Assembly: GCF_020194955.2 (NCBI RefSeq)
Contig: NZ_JAFCIY020000001.1
Coordinates: forward strand, 266,137-330,136
Source: Desulfuromonas sp. CSMB_57
GTDB lineage: Bacteria > Desulfobacterota > Desulfuromonadia > Desulfuromonadales > Syntrophotaleaceae
Length of the DNA stretch: 64,000 nucleotides
Reading direction: 5' to 3'
Positions 53,029 through 61,096 of this stretch are shown here, piece by piece (within the stretch, counting starts at the first letter, position 1; every line of letters begins with the position of its first letter). The translations under genes and the position numbers were made by a program. The notes beneath the pieces were generated by a model. The model was given only the letters and a program-made list of their open reading frames with translations. It searched no databases and was not told the origin of the DNA.

Positions 53029-53767
53029 TCAGGTCCGGCCAGCAAGGCTGGTCGGGGGAGGCCAGACCGTGCCCGACCTCCGGCCCGTACAGGTGATATG
53101 CCTTCGGTCGGCTGCCGAGGCGTTCGAACAGGTGCCGGCCGCTGGCCACGTTCACCGTGCGGTCCCCCAAGGCATTCACCACCAACGCCGGGGCGGTGAT
53201 TTGCGGCAATTCCCGTCGCACCCGGCGTAGCAGGCGGTTGATCTGATGGACTCCGGCCACCGGCCGGTACCGGTAGTAATAGGGGATCAGTTCGGGGCGC
53301 AACGTCCGTTCCTGGTAGGCCTGGACATATTGCAGCAGGCCGCAGGCCGGCGCCAGCCAGTGACGCAGGCGCAGAAACGGCGAGAGCAGAATCAGACCGG
53401 CTGGTTGCTGTTGTGCCGCGAGGGCTGCCAACAGCAGGGCGCCGGTGCTGATGCCCAGGCCGAATACCTGCCGGTGGCCGGTCTGCAAAAGCTCATAGCC
53501 CTCGATTACGGCCTGCAGCCATTCTTCGTAGTGCCGGCGGCGCAAATCCTCGTGGCTGGTGCCGTGTCCCGGCAGCCGCACCGCTGCCACCGCATAGCCG
53601 GCCTGTTGCAGAATACGGCCCAAGGGGCGCATTTCCCATGGGGAGGCGGTGAAGCCGTGGACCAACAACACCGCGCCCTGGTCCGGTTGCGCGGCGGGCC
53701 AGGAAAAGGGCTGGTTGGCCTCGTTCCGAATGGGGAACTCCGCCGTTGGGCCGAGATTTTCCGGCAT
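52958..53767 (-). CDS. Alpha/beta-hydrolase (carboxylesterase-like)
   Basis: The 269-residue protein shows an esterase/lipase fold: VLLVHGFTASPWEMRPLG, then VRLPGHGTSHEDL, the nucleophile elbow GLGISTGALL (G-x-S-x-G), then LVVNALGDRTVN (Asp) and LYGPEVGHGLAS (His). It therefore has a complete catalytic triad. It is of the type of monoacylglycerol lipase or carboxylesterase (Est30-like). The C-terminal part of the gene overlaps the end of coaE. Confidence 0.85.
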   Translation of the reverse strand: MPENLGPTAEFPIRNEANQPFSWPAAQPDQGAVLLVHGFTASPWEMRPLGRILQQAGYAVAAVRLPGHGTSHEDLRRRHYEEWLQAVIEGYELLQTGHRQVFGLGISTGALLLAALAAQQQPAGLILLSPFLRLRHWLAPACGLLQYVQAYQERTLRPELIPYYYRYRPVAGVHQINRLLRRVRRELPQITAPALVVNALGDRTVNVASGRHLFERLGSRPKAYHLYGPEVGHGLASPDQPCWPDLISLVLTFLRHHDATETGRSPSVP

Positions 53768-53787
53768 GATTACGGACCTTGTCGTAA

Positions 53788-53834
53788 AAACGCCATGGAC
53801 CCGGTTACCTGACCCGGCGATCCATGGCGTTTGT
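53788..53834 (-). terminator. Intrinsic terminator of the IclR gene
   Basis: CGCCATGGA and TCCATGGCG (53791-53799 and 53821-53829) form a 9-bp stem. On the minus strand it is followed by TTTTT. It lies between the IclR gene and the esterase gene, both read leftward. Confidence 0.75.
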
Positions 53835-53874
53835 CGTTTTGGCAGGGACCGCCGCAGGATGGCGGGCGATGCCG

Positions 53875-54663
53875 TTACTGTTTGTGATAGCCCAGCCGGG
53901 TGGAGAGATCCTCGGCGGCCTTGACCACCAGCGGCATCAATTCATCCTTGAGGCGCTCGTCGCTGAACCGTATGGAAGGTCCCGAAACGCTCAGGGAGCC
54001 GATGATGCGCCGGGTATAGTCCCGAATGGGAGCTGCCACGCAACGCACGCCCGGATCCAGTTCCTCGTTGTCGACGGCGAAACCCTGCTCGGCCACTTTG
54101 GCGAGTTCTTCCTTGAGCTTTTCCCGGTCTCCGAAGGTCGACGGGGTAAAGGTCGGCAGCTCACGCTCGGGCAGGATGACTTCCAGCTCTTCCTCGGACA
54201 TGAAGGCCAGATGGACCTTGCCGGCGGCGGTGGCATAGGCCGGCAATCGACTGCCGACCCGGGACACGACCCGTACCGTGTTATGGGTTTCGACCACATC
54301 CAGGTAGACGATGTAGCCTTCCTTGAAAATCGCCAGATAGGCGGTTTCGTTGCAATGTTCCACCAGGTTTTCCAGCACCGGCTTGGCCTGGTTGAGCAGT
54401 CCCATCTTCTTGATGAAAGTCTGCCCCAGTTCGAGGGATTTCAAGCCCAGACGGTAGTTTTCCGTCACCTTGTTCTGTTCGATGTAGCCGCGCGACTCGA
54501 GGGTGGCGAGGAGTCGGAACACGTTGTTCTTGTGCAGTCGCAAACGTTTGCTCAACTCGGTTACGCCGAGTTCATCCACGTCGCTGTGATGGAATTGTTC
54601 CAGAAGATCCAGGGCATGGGATACGGCCTGGATCATATACTCGGATTTCTCTTTTTTTGCCAT
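53875..54663 (-). CDS. IclR-family transcriptional regulator
   Basis: The 262-residue protein has a winged helix-turn-helix (residues about 8-70, LGVTELSKRLRLHKNNVFRLLATLESRGYIEQ) and a C-terminal IclR effector domain with YLAIFKEGYIVYLDVVETHNTVRVVSRVGSRLPAYATAAGKVHLAFMSEEEL, followed by GVRCVAAPIRDYTRRIIGSLSVSG. Such regulators usually control a nearby catabolic operon, but the neighbouring genes are housekeeping. It may be autoregulated from the promoter at 54827-54855, which lies about 165 bases upstream. Confidence 0.92.
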   Translation of the reverse strand: MAKKEKSEYMIQAVSHALDLLEQFHHSDVDELGVTELSKRLRLHKNNVFRLLATLESRGYIEQNKVTENYRLGLKSLELGQTFIKKMGLLNQAKPVLENLVEHCNETAYLAIFKEGYIVYLDVVETHNTVRVVSRVGSRLPAYATAAGKVHLAFMSEEELEVILPERELPTFTPSTFGDREKLKEELAKVAEQGFAVDNEELDPGVRCVAAPIRDYTRRIIGSLSVSGPSIRFSDERLKDELMPLVVKAAEDLSTRLGYHKQ

Positions 54664-55029
54664 CTGCCAGTTCCTTCTTGAAATGGCTGGCCGGCCAGGG
54701 GTCGGTCAAGCTGGAAATTGCCTTGCGCAATGCGTCGCAGACTAAACGGGTCGAAGATCGACTGCACCCGCGTGCCGGTCGGCAGGATACGGCCGGGATG
54801 GGGGCCGCGCGCTGGATAATTCTGAGAATATAGAATTGCGTTTTACAAATGTCAATAGTATCCGGCGGGATTCCCGGGGCTTTTTTGGGCGTGGGGGACA
54901 TCCCGCAAGAGAAGCTCTTTCAGATAGTTGCACCCGGCCGGCGGCCACGGCACCGGTTTTGCGGAAACGGCCCCGATTTCCGGTCGGTGCGGTGCCCGAC
55001 AATCCAATAAGTACTGGTAAACGGTTGTT
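54664..55029. other. Intergenic region between truD and the IclR gene
   Basis: No gene is seen in about 366 bp. It holds the IclR promoter (54827-54855), near which an AT-rich inverted word ATTCTGAGAATATAGAAT could serve as an operator. No conserved RNA motif is recognised. Confidence 0.5.
54827..54855 (-). promoter_or_regulatory. Sigma70-type promoter of the IclR regulator
   Basis: Read leftward: TTGACA (54855-54850), a 17-base spacer and TATATT (54832-54827). Close to consensus at both boxes. Confidence 0.7.
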
Positions 55030-56265
55030 TTATTCGATATTTCGTGCGGTTACCGTTCCCTGCAGATTGTCGGCGGGGGTTTTCATGATCTCCCGCAGCA
55101 CGCTGGTGGCATAACTGCCGCGCGGCAGGGCGAAGGACAGCAGCAGGCCGTCCGCATCGGTCTGTACTCGTGTCTGGCTGATGGGTACCCGCAGGGGTCG
55201 CCGTTCGCCGGGCATGGACAGGCCCCGGCCGAGACGGAAATGCTCCAGGCTCAGGGCTTCCTTGGCCAGCAGGGCCTGCTCCAGCATGCCCTGAGCGGCT
55301 CCGGCCTGGGACATCTTGTAGCCGAACAGCGGGCCGGAAGGACTGATTTCGAGGCGGTCGGCGCGCGGTTGTTCGGTGGCGGCATCGGCAACCAGGAAAC
55401 AGGCTCCGTTGTCGTGCTTGTAGGCCAGGTCCCCGGGCCACAGAATGTCGAGACTCGCCAGGCGCATGGCGACCACCCGATCGAACAGGTACGACTGAAA
55501 GGCGGACAGGTAGAGGCGCAGCAGGCGCGCCGGCAGCGTCAGCACCGCCTTCTCCGGGGCTTGCCCTTTGGCCAGGATCTGCAGCAGCTGGTACTCGTCG
55601 CGCATGCCTCTCGGCAGAGCCGCCGCCGCTGCCGCCGGATCGCCGTCGCGGAACAGTTCCGCCGCCTGCCGCCAGGAGGGATTGGTAATCCGCTCGGGGT
55701 CGCCGATGATCTGCCGAATTGCGCCGGGATAGTCCTGGCGCAGCAGGGCGCCGCCGATGAGATGGGAATTGCCCAGCACCCCGTAACGCTGAACGCCGAA
55801 AAAGTTGGGAACGCCGGTCAGGGACAGGATGTGCAGCACGTTTCCGGCGATGCTTTCCGCCTCCGGTCCGGTGTCGCGAACCCGAATGGTGAAACGGTTG
55901 CCGGCCAGGTGGCCCGGCCGCAATTTGTTGCGGTGCAAGGTGGCGGACAGGATCCGGATCCCTTCCAGGTCCAGGTCGGCGGTCTGCTGCGGCGTGGCGC
56001 CGGGCACGGAAATGAACTGCCTGGTGGTGGCCTGCGCATCCTTGAGGCCGGCGTAGCCCATGTCCCGTTCCTTGACCTGGAGGGCGCGGGCCAGGCGGCG
56101 CATCATTTCAAAGGTGGTCAAGCCGCGCTTTTCCACTTCCAGCATCAGGTGTTCGCCGCTGCCGCAGGCCGGGTAGAGAGGCAGTTCCTCAACCAGGAAG
56201 TCTTCGCAGGTTTCCTTGATGTGGCCGCCGGTGCCGGGCAGTTGATCGGTCAGATAATCAGGCAT
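55030..56265 (-). CDS. truD: tRNA pseudouridine(13) synthase
   Basis: The 411-residue protein is TruD: GHIKETCEDFLVEELPLY at the start, MGYAGLKDAQATTRQFISV with the catalytic Asp in GLKD, LAGNRFTIRVRD, VPNFFGVQRYGVLGNSHLIGGALL, and a C-terminal GYKM region. It isomerises U13 of tRNA(Glu). It is the second gene of a pair with trmB, which it overlaps by 8 bases. Confidence 0.95.
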   Translation of the reverse strand: MPDYLTDQLPGTGGHIKETCEDFLVEELPLYPACGSGEHLMLEVEKRGLTTFEMMRRLARALQVKERDMGYAGLKDAQATTRQFISVPGATPQQTADLDLEGIRILSATLHRNKLRPGHLAGNRFTIRVRDTGPEAESIAGNVLHILSLTGVPNFFGVQRYGVLGNSHLIGGALLRQDYPGAIRQIIGDPERITNPSWRQAAELFRDGDPAAAAAALPRGMRDEYQLLQILAKGQAPEKAVLTLPARLLRLYLSAFQSYLFDRVVAMRLASLDILWPGDLAYKHDNGACFLVADAATEQPRADRLEISPSGPLFGYKMSQAGAAQGMLEQALLAKEALSLEHFRLGRGLSMPGERRPLRVPISQTRVQTDADGLLLSFALPRGSYATSVLREIMKTPADNLQGTVTARNIE

Positions 56266-56959
56266 GGCCGGGCTGGCTCCAAGCGACGCGAAACCCCGGC
56301 TGGACGGCGCCCAGAGGCGCTGGGGCCGCGACTGCGGACGGGGTTTTCCGGTAATGAAGATAGTGGATCGGCTGGCCTTGCTGCAAAAAGCGCCGCATGT
56401 AATTGGACAGAGGGTAATCCGGGAATTCGGTTACCAGCGCCTGCGGCAGGCGGTTTTCGTAACCGGACAAGCCGCTCAGTTCCTCGGCGACCTGCTCGGC
56501 GTAATCCAGAAAATCGCTGCTGAAAAACAGATCGCCGGCCGGTTGCAGGTAATGCAGCAGGTTCCGCAGGAAGGCGTCGTTGACCAGGCGCCGGCGCCGA
56601 TGCCGCTTTTTGGGCCAGGGATCCGGGCAGTTGATGTACACGGCCGCGAGACTGTTTTCGGTCAGATAACGCGCCATCAGATAGCGGGCTTCGATGCGCA
56701 TGACCCGCACATTTTCCAGGCCGGCGGCTTCGATTTTCCTGCAGGTTTTCAGGCAGCCCTTGTTATAGATGTCGATGGCCAGAAAGTTCCGGTCCGGGTG
56801 TCGTGCGGCCAGCTCGATCATGAAATCACCCAGACCGCAGCCGATTTCCAGGGACAGGGGTCCGTCGCCGGCAAACGCCGCCGTCAGGTCGGCCGGCCCG
56901 GCCAATTGCTGCTCCCGAAGGAAGCAGGGGGAATCGATGTCGAGTATGTGCTGGGTCAT
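56258..56959 (-). CDS. trmB: tRNA (guanine-N7-)-methyltransferase
   Basis: The 233-residue protein has the TrmB motifs: LSLEIGCGLGDFMIELAARHPDRNFLAIDIYN (SAM site), GLENVRVMRIEARYL, and YINCPDPWPKKRHRRRRLVNDAFLRNL. It methylates G46 of tRNAs at N7. I chose ATG 56959 because the longer frame starts with a non-family segment. The C-terminal 25 residues (after HYLHYRKT) are extra. It forms an operon with truD. Confidence 0.93.
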   Translation of the reverse strand: MTQHILDIDSPCFLREQQLAGPADLTAAFAGDGPLSLEIGCGLGDFMIELAARHPDRNFLAIDIYNKGCLKTCRKIEAAGLENVRVMRIEARYLMARYLTENSLAAVYINCPDPWPKKRHRRRRLVNDAFLRNLLHYLQPAGDLFFSSDFLDYAEQVAEELSGLSGYENRLPQALVTEFPDYPLSNYMRRFLQQGQPIHYLHYRKTPSAVAAPAPLGAVQPGFRVAWSQPGHA

Positions 56960-57096
56960 GAATTGCTCGCAGGCTGAGATTTTCTGAAAGTTGCCAGATC
57001 TACCATGCCGAAAAAGAAAAAGCAACGGTCATCGCTCGGACTCTACGACCCCGGCAAGGGGCGATTCGTGTTAAGTATTGACACATTAGAATTAGA

Positions 57097-57125
57097 TTGA
57101 CAAGGCCGGAGGGGGCGTGTATTAA
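57097..57125 (+). promoter_or_regulatory. Sigma70-type promoter of the tssGF gene
   Basis: TTGACA at 57097, a 17-base spacer and TATTAA at 57120, 111 bases before the start codon. The surrounding sequence is AT-rich compared with the genes on either side, as if a promoter had been acquired with the island. Confidence 0.65.
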
Positions 57126-57188
57126 CATGTGATACTTTCAATAAGTTAATGGGGTTTTGCTTTTTCAAGGTATTTGGTCAGGTGCCTT

Positions 57189-57239
57189 ATGATTGAAACC
57201 GGGAAATTTCTGCAGGCGCTGCCGGGGAGTTGGGCATGA
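57189..57239 (+). CDS. Short upstream frame coupled to tssGF
   Basis: A 16-residue frame starts at ATG 57189 and its stop overlaps the tssGF start in the ATGA form (57236-57239). It could be a leader peptide that couples translation, or the last fragment of an upstream gene lost from the island. CAGGTG lies a few bases before its start. The peptide has no recognisable motif. Confidence 0.25.
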   Translation: MIETGKFLQALPGSWA

Positions 57240-60034
57240 CCGATGCGCCAGAGATGGCCCATGCCCATATCCTGAACCAGTTGTTGAGCAGGGGCCACGA
57301 GTTTTCTTTCGTCCAGGTCTTGCGCCTGGCCCGGAAAATCCTGGAAAGCGGCAAACGCCGGGACCTGCCGGACGTTTCCTGGCTCGACAAACTCAGGATT
57401 CGACCCGAACTGTCCTTGGCTTTTCCCGCTGCCGATGTCGGACGGGTGGAGCAGACCGAAGACGGTCTGTCCATCACCGCCACTTTCCTGAGTCTCTACG
57501 GTTCCTCCTCGCCTCTGCCCACCTTTTACACCGAAGAGCTCCTCGCCGAGGCCGCCGAGGATCGGTCCGCGCTGCGCGGTTTTTATGATTTGTTCCACCA
57601 GCGGCTCTATCAGCTGTATTTTCAATGCTGGAACAAATACAACCTGCTGTATCGCATGGTCGAGGAGGAATATCCCCTCGAGCAGCACCGGTTGTTGTGT
57701 CTCATCGGCCTTGCTGAAGATGAAATGCTGGCCCAGGTTCCGGACGGCCGGCGGATGTTGCGCTACGTCGGTCTGTTAAGCACTTTTCCCCGCTCCGCCT
57801 ATGGCCTCAAGGCCATGTTGGAAGAGTTGCTGGCGCCCTGCAAGGTGCGCATCGCACAGAACATCTTCCGGCGGGTGCCGATCCCTCCGGATCAGCGCCT
57901 GTGCCTGGGGGTGTCCAGCTGTCGGTTGGGCGTGGATGCGGTGCTTGGCAGCCATGTGGACGATATCCAGGGCAAGTTCCGGATCGAGATCGGCCCGTTG
58001 ACCTGGGAGCAGTACAATAACCTGTTGCCCGGTACGGTGCTGCACGACAAACTTTCCAAATGGGTACGATTCTACGTCAAGTCACCTCTCGACGTCGACC
58101 TGCGCCTCACCCTGGCCGCGGGCGAGGCCCGGCCCCTGCGCCTGGGTGATCCGGAAGCCCGCCTGGGTCTGAACAGTTGGAGTTTTGCCGGCGACAGCCT
58201 CGGCGAAGTCAGCGCCCTGTTTCCCCTTGCGGATTTTCGCGGCACCTCCCCGGAGTCGGACGGGGGGCCTGCCAAAACGTCGACAGCGGGCGCGGAAAAG
58301 CGGAGCTTCGTTCAATATTATCGCCAGGAACTGGCCGCTCTGGCCCGGTTGCAGGCCGACTATGTCGCCGAACATCCGCGGATGGCCTCCATGATCCATG
58401 GACACGCCGCCGATCCCGGGGTACAGCGGCTCACGGAAGGCGCCGCCCTCATGAATGCCCTGCTGCAATGGCAGATCGAGGATGATCTTCCCGATTTTAT
58501 CCGGCTGCTGACCCAGGTGCTACACCCCCGCTACCTGCGCTCCATCCCGGCCGCCACCATCGTCGCCTTCACGCCTCGTTTCACCTGCACCACTTCGCAG
58601 CAGGTGCCCGCCGGCACCCGCCTTGACTCGGAGTCGGTGGCGGGCACGGCCTGCCGCTTTACCACCAACGGGTCCGTCGAATTGCATCCTCTGACCCTCC
58701 AGGAGGCCCGTTGGGTGCGGCCACCCGGCCAACCGGCGGCCATCCTCCTCGACTTCGAGTTGCATCACATCCCCCTTGCAGACTGGCGCCCCGAAAGTTT
58801 GAGGCTGTTCCTGGGCGGTGATTATCCCCGCGCCGTCGATCTGCATCTGCTGTTGACCCGGCACCTGAGTCGAATCAAGCTGACTGCCGGTACCGGAGAC
58901 GATTCCTGCGTACTGGGTCCCGACTGTGTGCAACCCGTCGCCTGGTGGGGAGACGCCGGCGAAATGGCCTTCGTGGCGGGCGGCGCGGTCCAGTTGGGTA
59001 TGCTCAGGGATTTTTCCCTGTTGCCCGAAAAATTCCTGTTCCTCGATGTGTACGGTTGGCGGCAGTGGCAACCGAAGGATAAATCGGCGAACTTTACCGT
59101 GGCCTTCGAATTCGACCGCCTGCCCGGCAAACCGCCCGAGGTGAGCCGGCAGGATTTCGTTCTGGGCGCGACGCCGGCGGAAAACATCTTCCCCCGCCGG
59201 GCGCGGCCCATCACCGTGCAGGAAGCCGGCACCGAATACCAGGTGGTGCCCGAAGGCCAAGAGTGCGGGGCCTATGAAGTCCATGCCGTCGAGCAGGTGA
59301 CGGGCATAACCAAGGCCAAGGGGGAGCCACTCCCCTTCAAAGCTACGCCCTGGATCACCAGTCGACCCGTGGATGGCCCCGTCTATCAGGTGTCCAGTCG
59401 GCCGGCCCTTTTGCGACCGGGTTTCGATACCTTCCTGACCATCAAATTGCCGGACGCCATCCCGATGACGGACTTGTCCGGCCTGTCCGTCGATATACTG
59501 TGCACCAACGGCACCCTTCCCAACGGTCTCAAGGCCGGCAGTCTCACCCACTCCACGGACAATTCGCCCGCCTATGCCACCTTCAGCAACTGCAAACCGG
59601 TGGTTGGGGCCCTGTTTGACGCGCTGGAGGTCAACTATTTCTGGCATCTCAAGAGTATTTCCTACCTGAACCTGCGCTTGATGACGGCCAAAAGCCTGCG
59701 CGGCATCCTGCAAATCATCGGCGCCACGGTGCTCGATTACGGGGATGGGAGCAGGTGCAACGACCGGCGCATCGACGGCATTGTCGGCTTCACCATCGAA
59801 CAGACCGGAAGAGTCATTCGCGGCGTATGGTGCCAGGGGTGGCAGGTGGATCTGACCCTGCAGCGCAGCAATTTCTGCAGCACCGGCGACCTGGTGCTGT
59901 TCGGCTCGCTGGTACACCGCTTTTTGGGCCAACTGGTTTCCGTGTTTTACTTTTTGCGCACCTTTCTCCGGGATTCGGATGGCAGCCTGCTCTATGAATT
60001 CCCGATTGTGTTCGGCAAGAGACCGGGGCTGTGA
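57236..60034 (+). CDS. Type VI secretion baseplate fusion protein TssG-TssF
   Basis: The protein has 932 residues. Residues 1-340 are TssG (ImpH/VasB): RGHEFSFVQVLRLARKI, LRIRPELSLAFPAADVG, ATFLSLYGSSSPLPTFYTEEL, RGFYDLFHQRLYQLYFQCWNKY, RRMLRYVGLLSTFPRSAYGLKAML, LGVSSCRLGVDAVLGSHVDD and KFRIEIGPLTW. After a short linker (about 341-360), residues about 361-932 are TssF (ImpG/VasA): FVQYYRQELAALARLQADY, then PRMASMIHG.., DLPDFIRLLTQVLHPRYLRSIPA, PEKFLFLDVYGW, ATPAENIFPRRARPITV, then QVVPEGQECGAYEVHAVEQV, IDGIVGFTIEQTGR, CQGWQVDLTLQRSNF and LFGSLVHRFLGQLVSVFYFL. Normally these are two genes in the order tssF-tssG; together with TssE and TssK they build the baseplate wedge. Here they are one chain in the order G-F. 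No other T6SS gene is in the window. Confidence 0.9.
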   Translation: MTDAPEMAHAHILNQLLSRGHEFSFVQVLRLARKILESGKRRDLPDVSWLDKLRIRPELSLAFPAADVGRVEQTEDGLSITATFLSLYGSSSPLPTFYTEELLAEAAEDRSALRGFYDLFHQRLYQLYFQCWNKYNLLYRMVEEEYPLEQHRLLCLIGLAEDEMLAQVPDGRRMLRYVGLLSTFPRSAYGLKAMLEELLAPCKVRIAQNIFRRVPIPPDQRLCLGVSSCRLGVDAVLGSHVDDIQGKFRIEIGPLTWEQYNNLLPGTVLHDKLSKWVRFYVKSPLDVDLRLTLAAGEARPLRLGDPEARLGLNSWSFAGDSLGEVSALFPLADFRGTSPESDGGPAKTSTAGAEKRSFVQYYRQELAALARLQADYVAEHPRMASMIHGHAADPGVQRLTEGAALMNALLQWQIEDDLPDFIRLLTQVLHPRYLRSIPAATIVAFTPRFTCTTSQQVPAGTRLDSESVAGTACRFTTNGSVELHPLTLQEARWVRPPGQPAAILLDFELHHIPLADWRPESLRLFLGGDYPRAVDLHLLLTRHLSRIKLTAGTGDDSCVLGPDCVQPVAWWGDAGEMAFVAGGAVQLGMLRDFSLLPEKFLFLDVYGWRQWQPKDKSANFTVAFEFDRLPGKPPEVSRQDFVLGATPAENIFPRRARPITVQEAGTEYQVVPEGQECGAYEVHAVEQVTGITKAKGEPLPFKATPWITSRPVDGPVYQVSSRPALLRPGFDTFLTIKLPDAIPMTDLSGLSVDILCTNGTLPNGLKAGSLTHSTDNSPAYATFSNCKPVVGALFDALEVNYFWHLKSISYLNLRLMTAKSLRGILQIIGATVLDYGDGSRCNDRRIDGIVGFTIEQTGRVIRGVWCQGWQVDLTLQRSNFCSTGDLVLFGSLVHRFLGQLVSVFYFLRTFLRDSDGSLLYEFPIVFGKRPGL

Positions 60035-60133
60035 GCTTCCAATGAATCGGGAAAATAGCGGGTCGCCGCCAATAGGCTGGGTTCGGTTCGGATTGCTGCC
60101 TGAACCTGCTGCCCGAATCGCGAAGGAGCGACA

Positions 60134-61069
60134 ATGGCTGAAATCATTCTGAGCAATCGACGCATCTGTCCCACCATCATGGAAAGCACCTTCGGCATCC
60201 CCATGGATAATCTGGAAGGCCTGGCCTTTTCCAAACCTCGATATATCTATCCCTATACGCCCTATTTGGTATCGGATTATTGCGGTCCCATGGATCGGAG
60301 CATCCTCTCCCGGCTTTATCACCCGGATGCGGCAACGGAACTGACCAACCTTTCCCTTTCCTTCGGCGGTGACAACGTGGTCGCCCTGGCGGAGATTGTG
60401 GAAACCCTGCGTGCCCACTTGGCGGGAATGGCCGGCACGGCCGGCAGTGTCTACTCGCAACGCATGGGGGACCTGTTGCGGGCCGTGCAGAAATATCAAG
60501 ATGCCCTTATGAAGTACCGGGAGGTCTGGCAGCAGGCCAAAAAAAGCGGCAGCAGACTGCTCTCCCGGCAGGTGCTGGAGGCCAGGCAAAAAGTGATGGC
60601 CGCCTTCAAGGAAATGCAGGCCAAGTTCGGGGCGGAACTCAAAAAGCTAACCCAACAAATGCGATCGCGCCGGGGAACGCCTTTAACGAGTGCCAGAAGG
60701 GGCATGAACATCGCCGAGAGCAGCCGCACCGTCGCCAAGCTCCATGTCACCGATACGGCCCAGGCCTCGCGGTTGGTCCGGTTCGCCGGCTACACCAAGT
60801 TTCTCGGCAACGGCCTGGCGGTCATCGATTTCGGCAGCCGCGCCGGCCATGTCCACAATACCTACCAGGAAGGCGGCGACTGGGAGCGGGAGTTGTTCGT
60901 GGAGTCGTCCAGGTTTGCTCTTAGTGCCTTGGCAGGCAGTGGCGTTGCCAAGGCTGGAGCATTTGGTCTGGGGCTTATAATGCTTTCTACCCCTGTAGGC
61001 TGGGTGGGACTTGTCGTTGGCGGGTTGGTCATAGTTGGTGTCTATCCGGAAAGTCATAAGCTGTTGTAA
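60134..61069 (+). CDS. Candidate pore-forming type VI effector with C-terminal hydrophobic hairpin
   Basis: The 311-residue protein has an unrecognised N-terminal region (1-80) and a long amphipathic region (about 90-185) with coiled-coil character. It then has RLVRFAGYTKFLGNGLAVIDFGSRAGHVHNTY, EGGDWERELFVESSRFALS and a C-terminal glycine-rich hydrophobic hairpin (about 265-300, GVAKAGAFGLGLIMLSTPVG and WVGLVVGGLVIVGV). The order and wording of the last 110 residues match my memory of T6SS-delivered channel-forming toxins. It lies 99 bases after the TssG-TssF gene. It ends abruptly (YPESHKLL) 27 bases before an insertion sequence, so the immunity gene usually found downstream may have been displaced. 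The effector role is inferred. Confidence 0.6.
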   Translation: MAEIILSNRRICPTIMESTFGIPMDNLEGLAFSKPRYIYPYTPYLVSDYCGPMDRSILSRLYHPDAATELTNLSLSFGGDNVVALAEIVETLRAHLAGMAGTAGSVYSQRMGDLLRAVQKYQDALMKYREVWQQAKKSGSRLLSRQVLEARQKVMAAFKEMQAKFGAELKKLTQQMRSRRGTPLTSARRGMNIAESSRTVAKLHVTDTAQASRLVRFAGYTKFLGNGLAVIDFGSRAGHVHNTYQEGGDWERELFVESSRFALSALAGSGVAKAGAFGLGLIMLSTPVGWVGLVVGGLVIVGVYPESHKLL

Positions 61070-61096
61070 TTACGAACAAAAGACACGTTTTTGTAC

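Noticed and set aside
58520..60589. 689-residue open frame on the minus strand
   Set aside because: It is the shadow of the tssGF and effector genes. It has no family motif and low-complexity Gly/Gln/His composition typical of antisense frames in GC-rich DNA.
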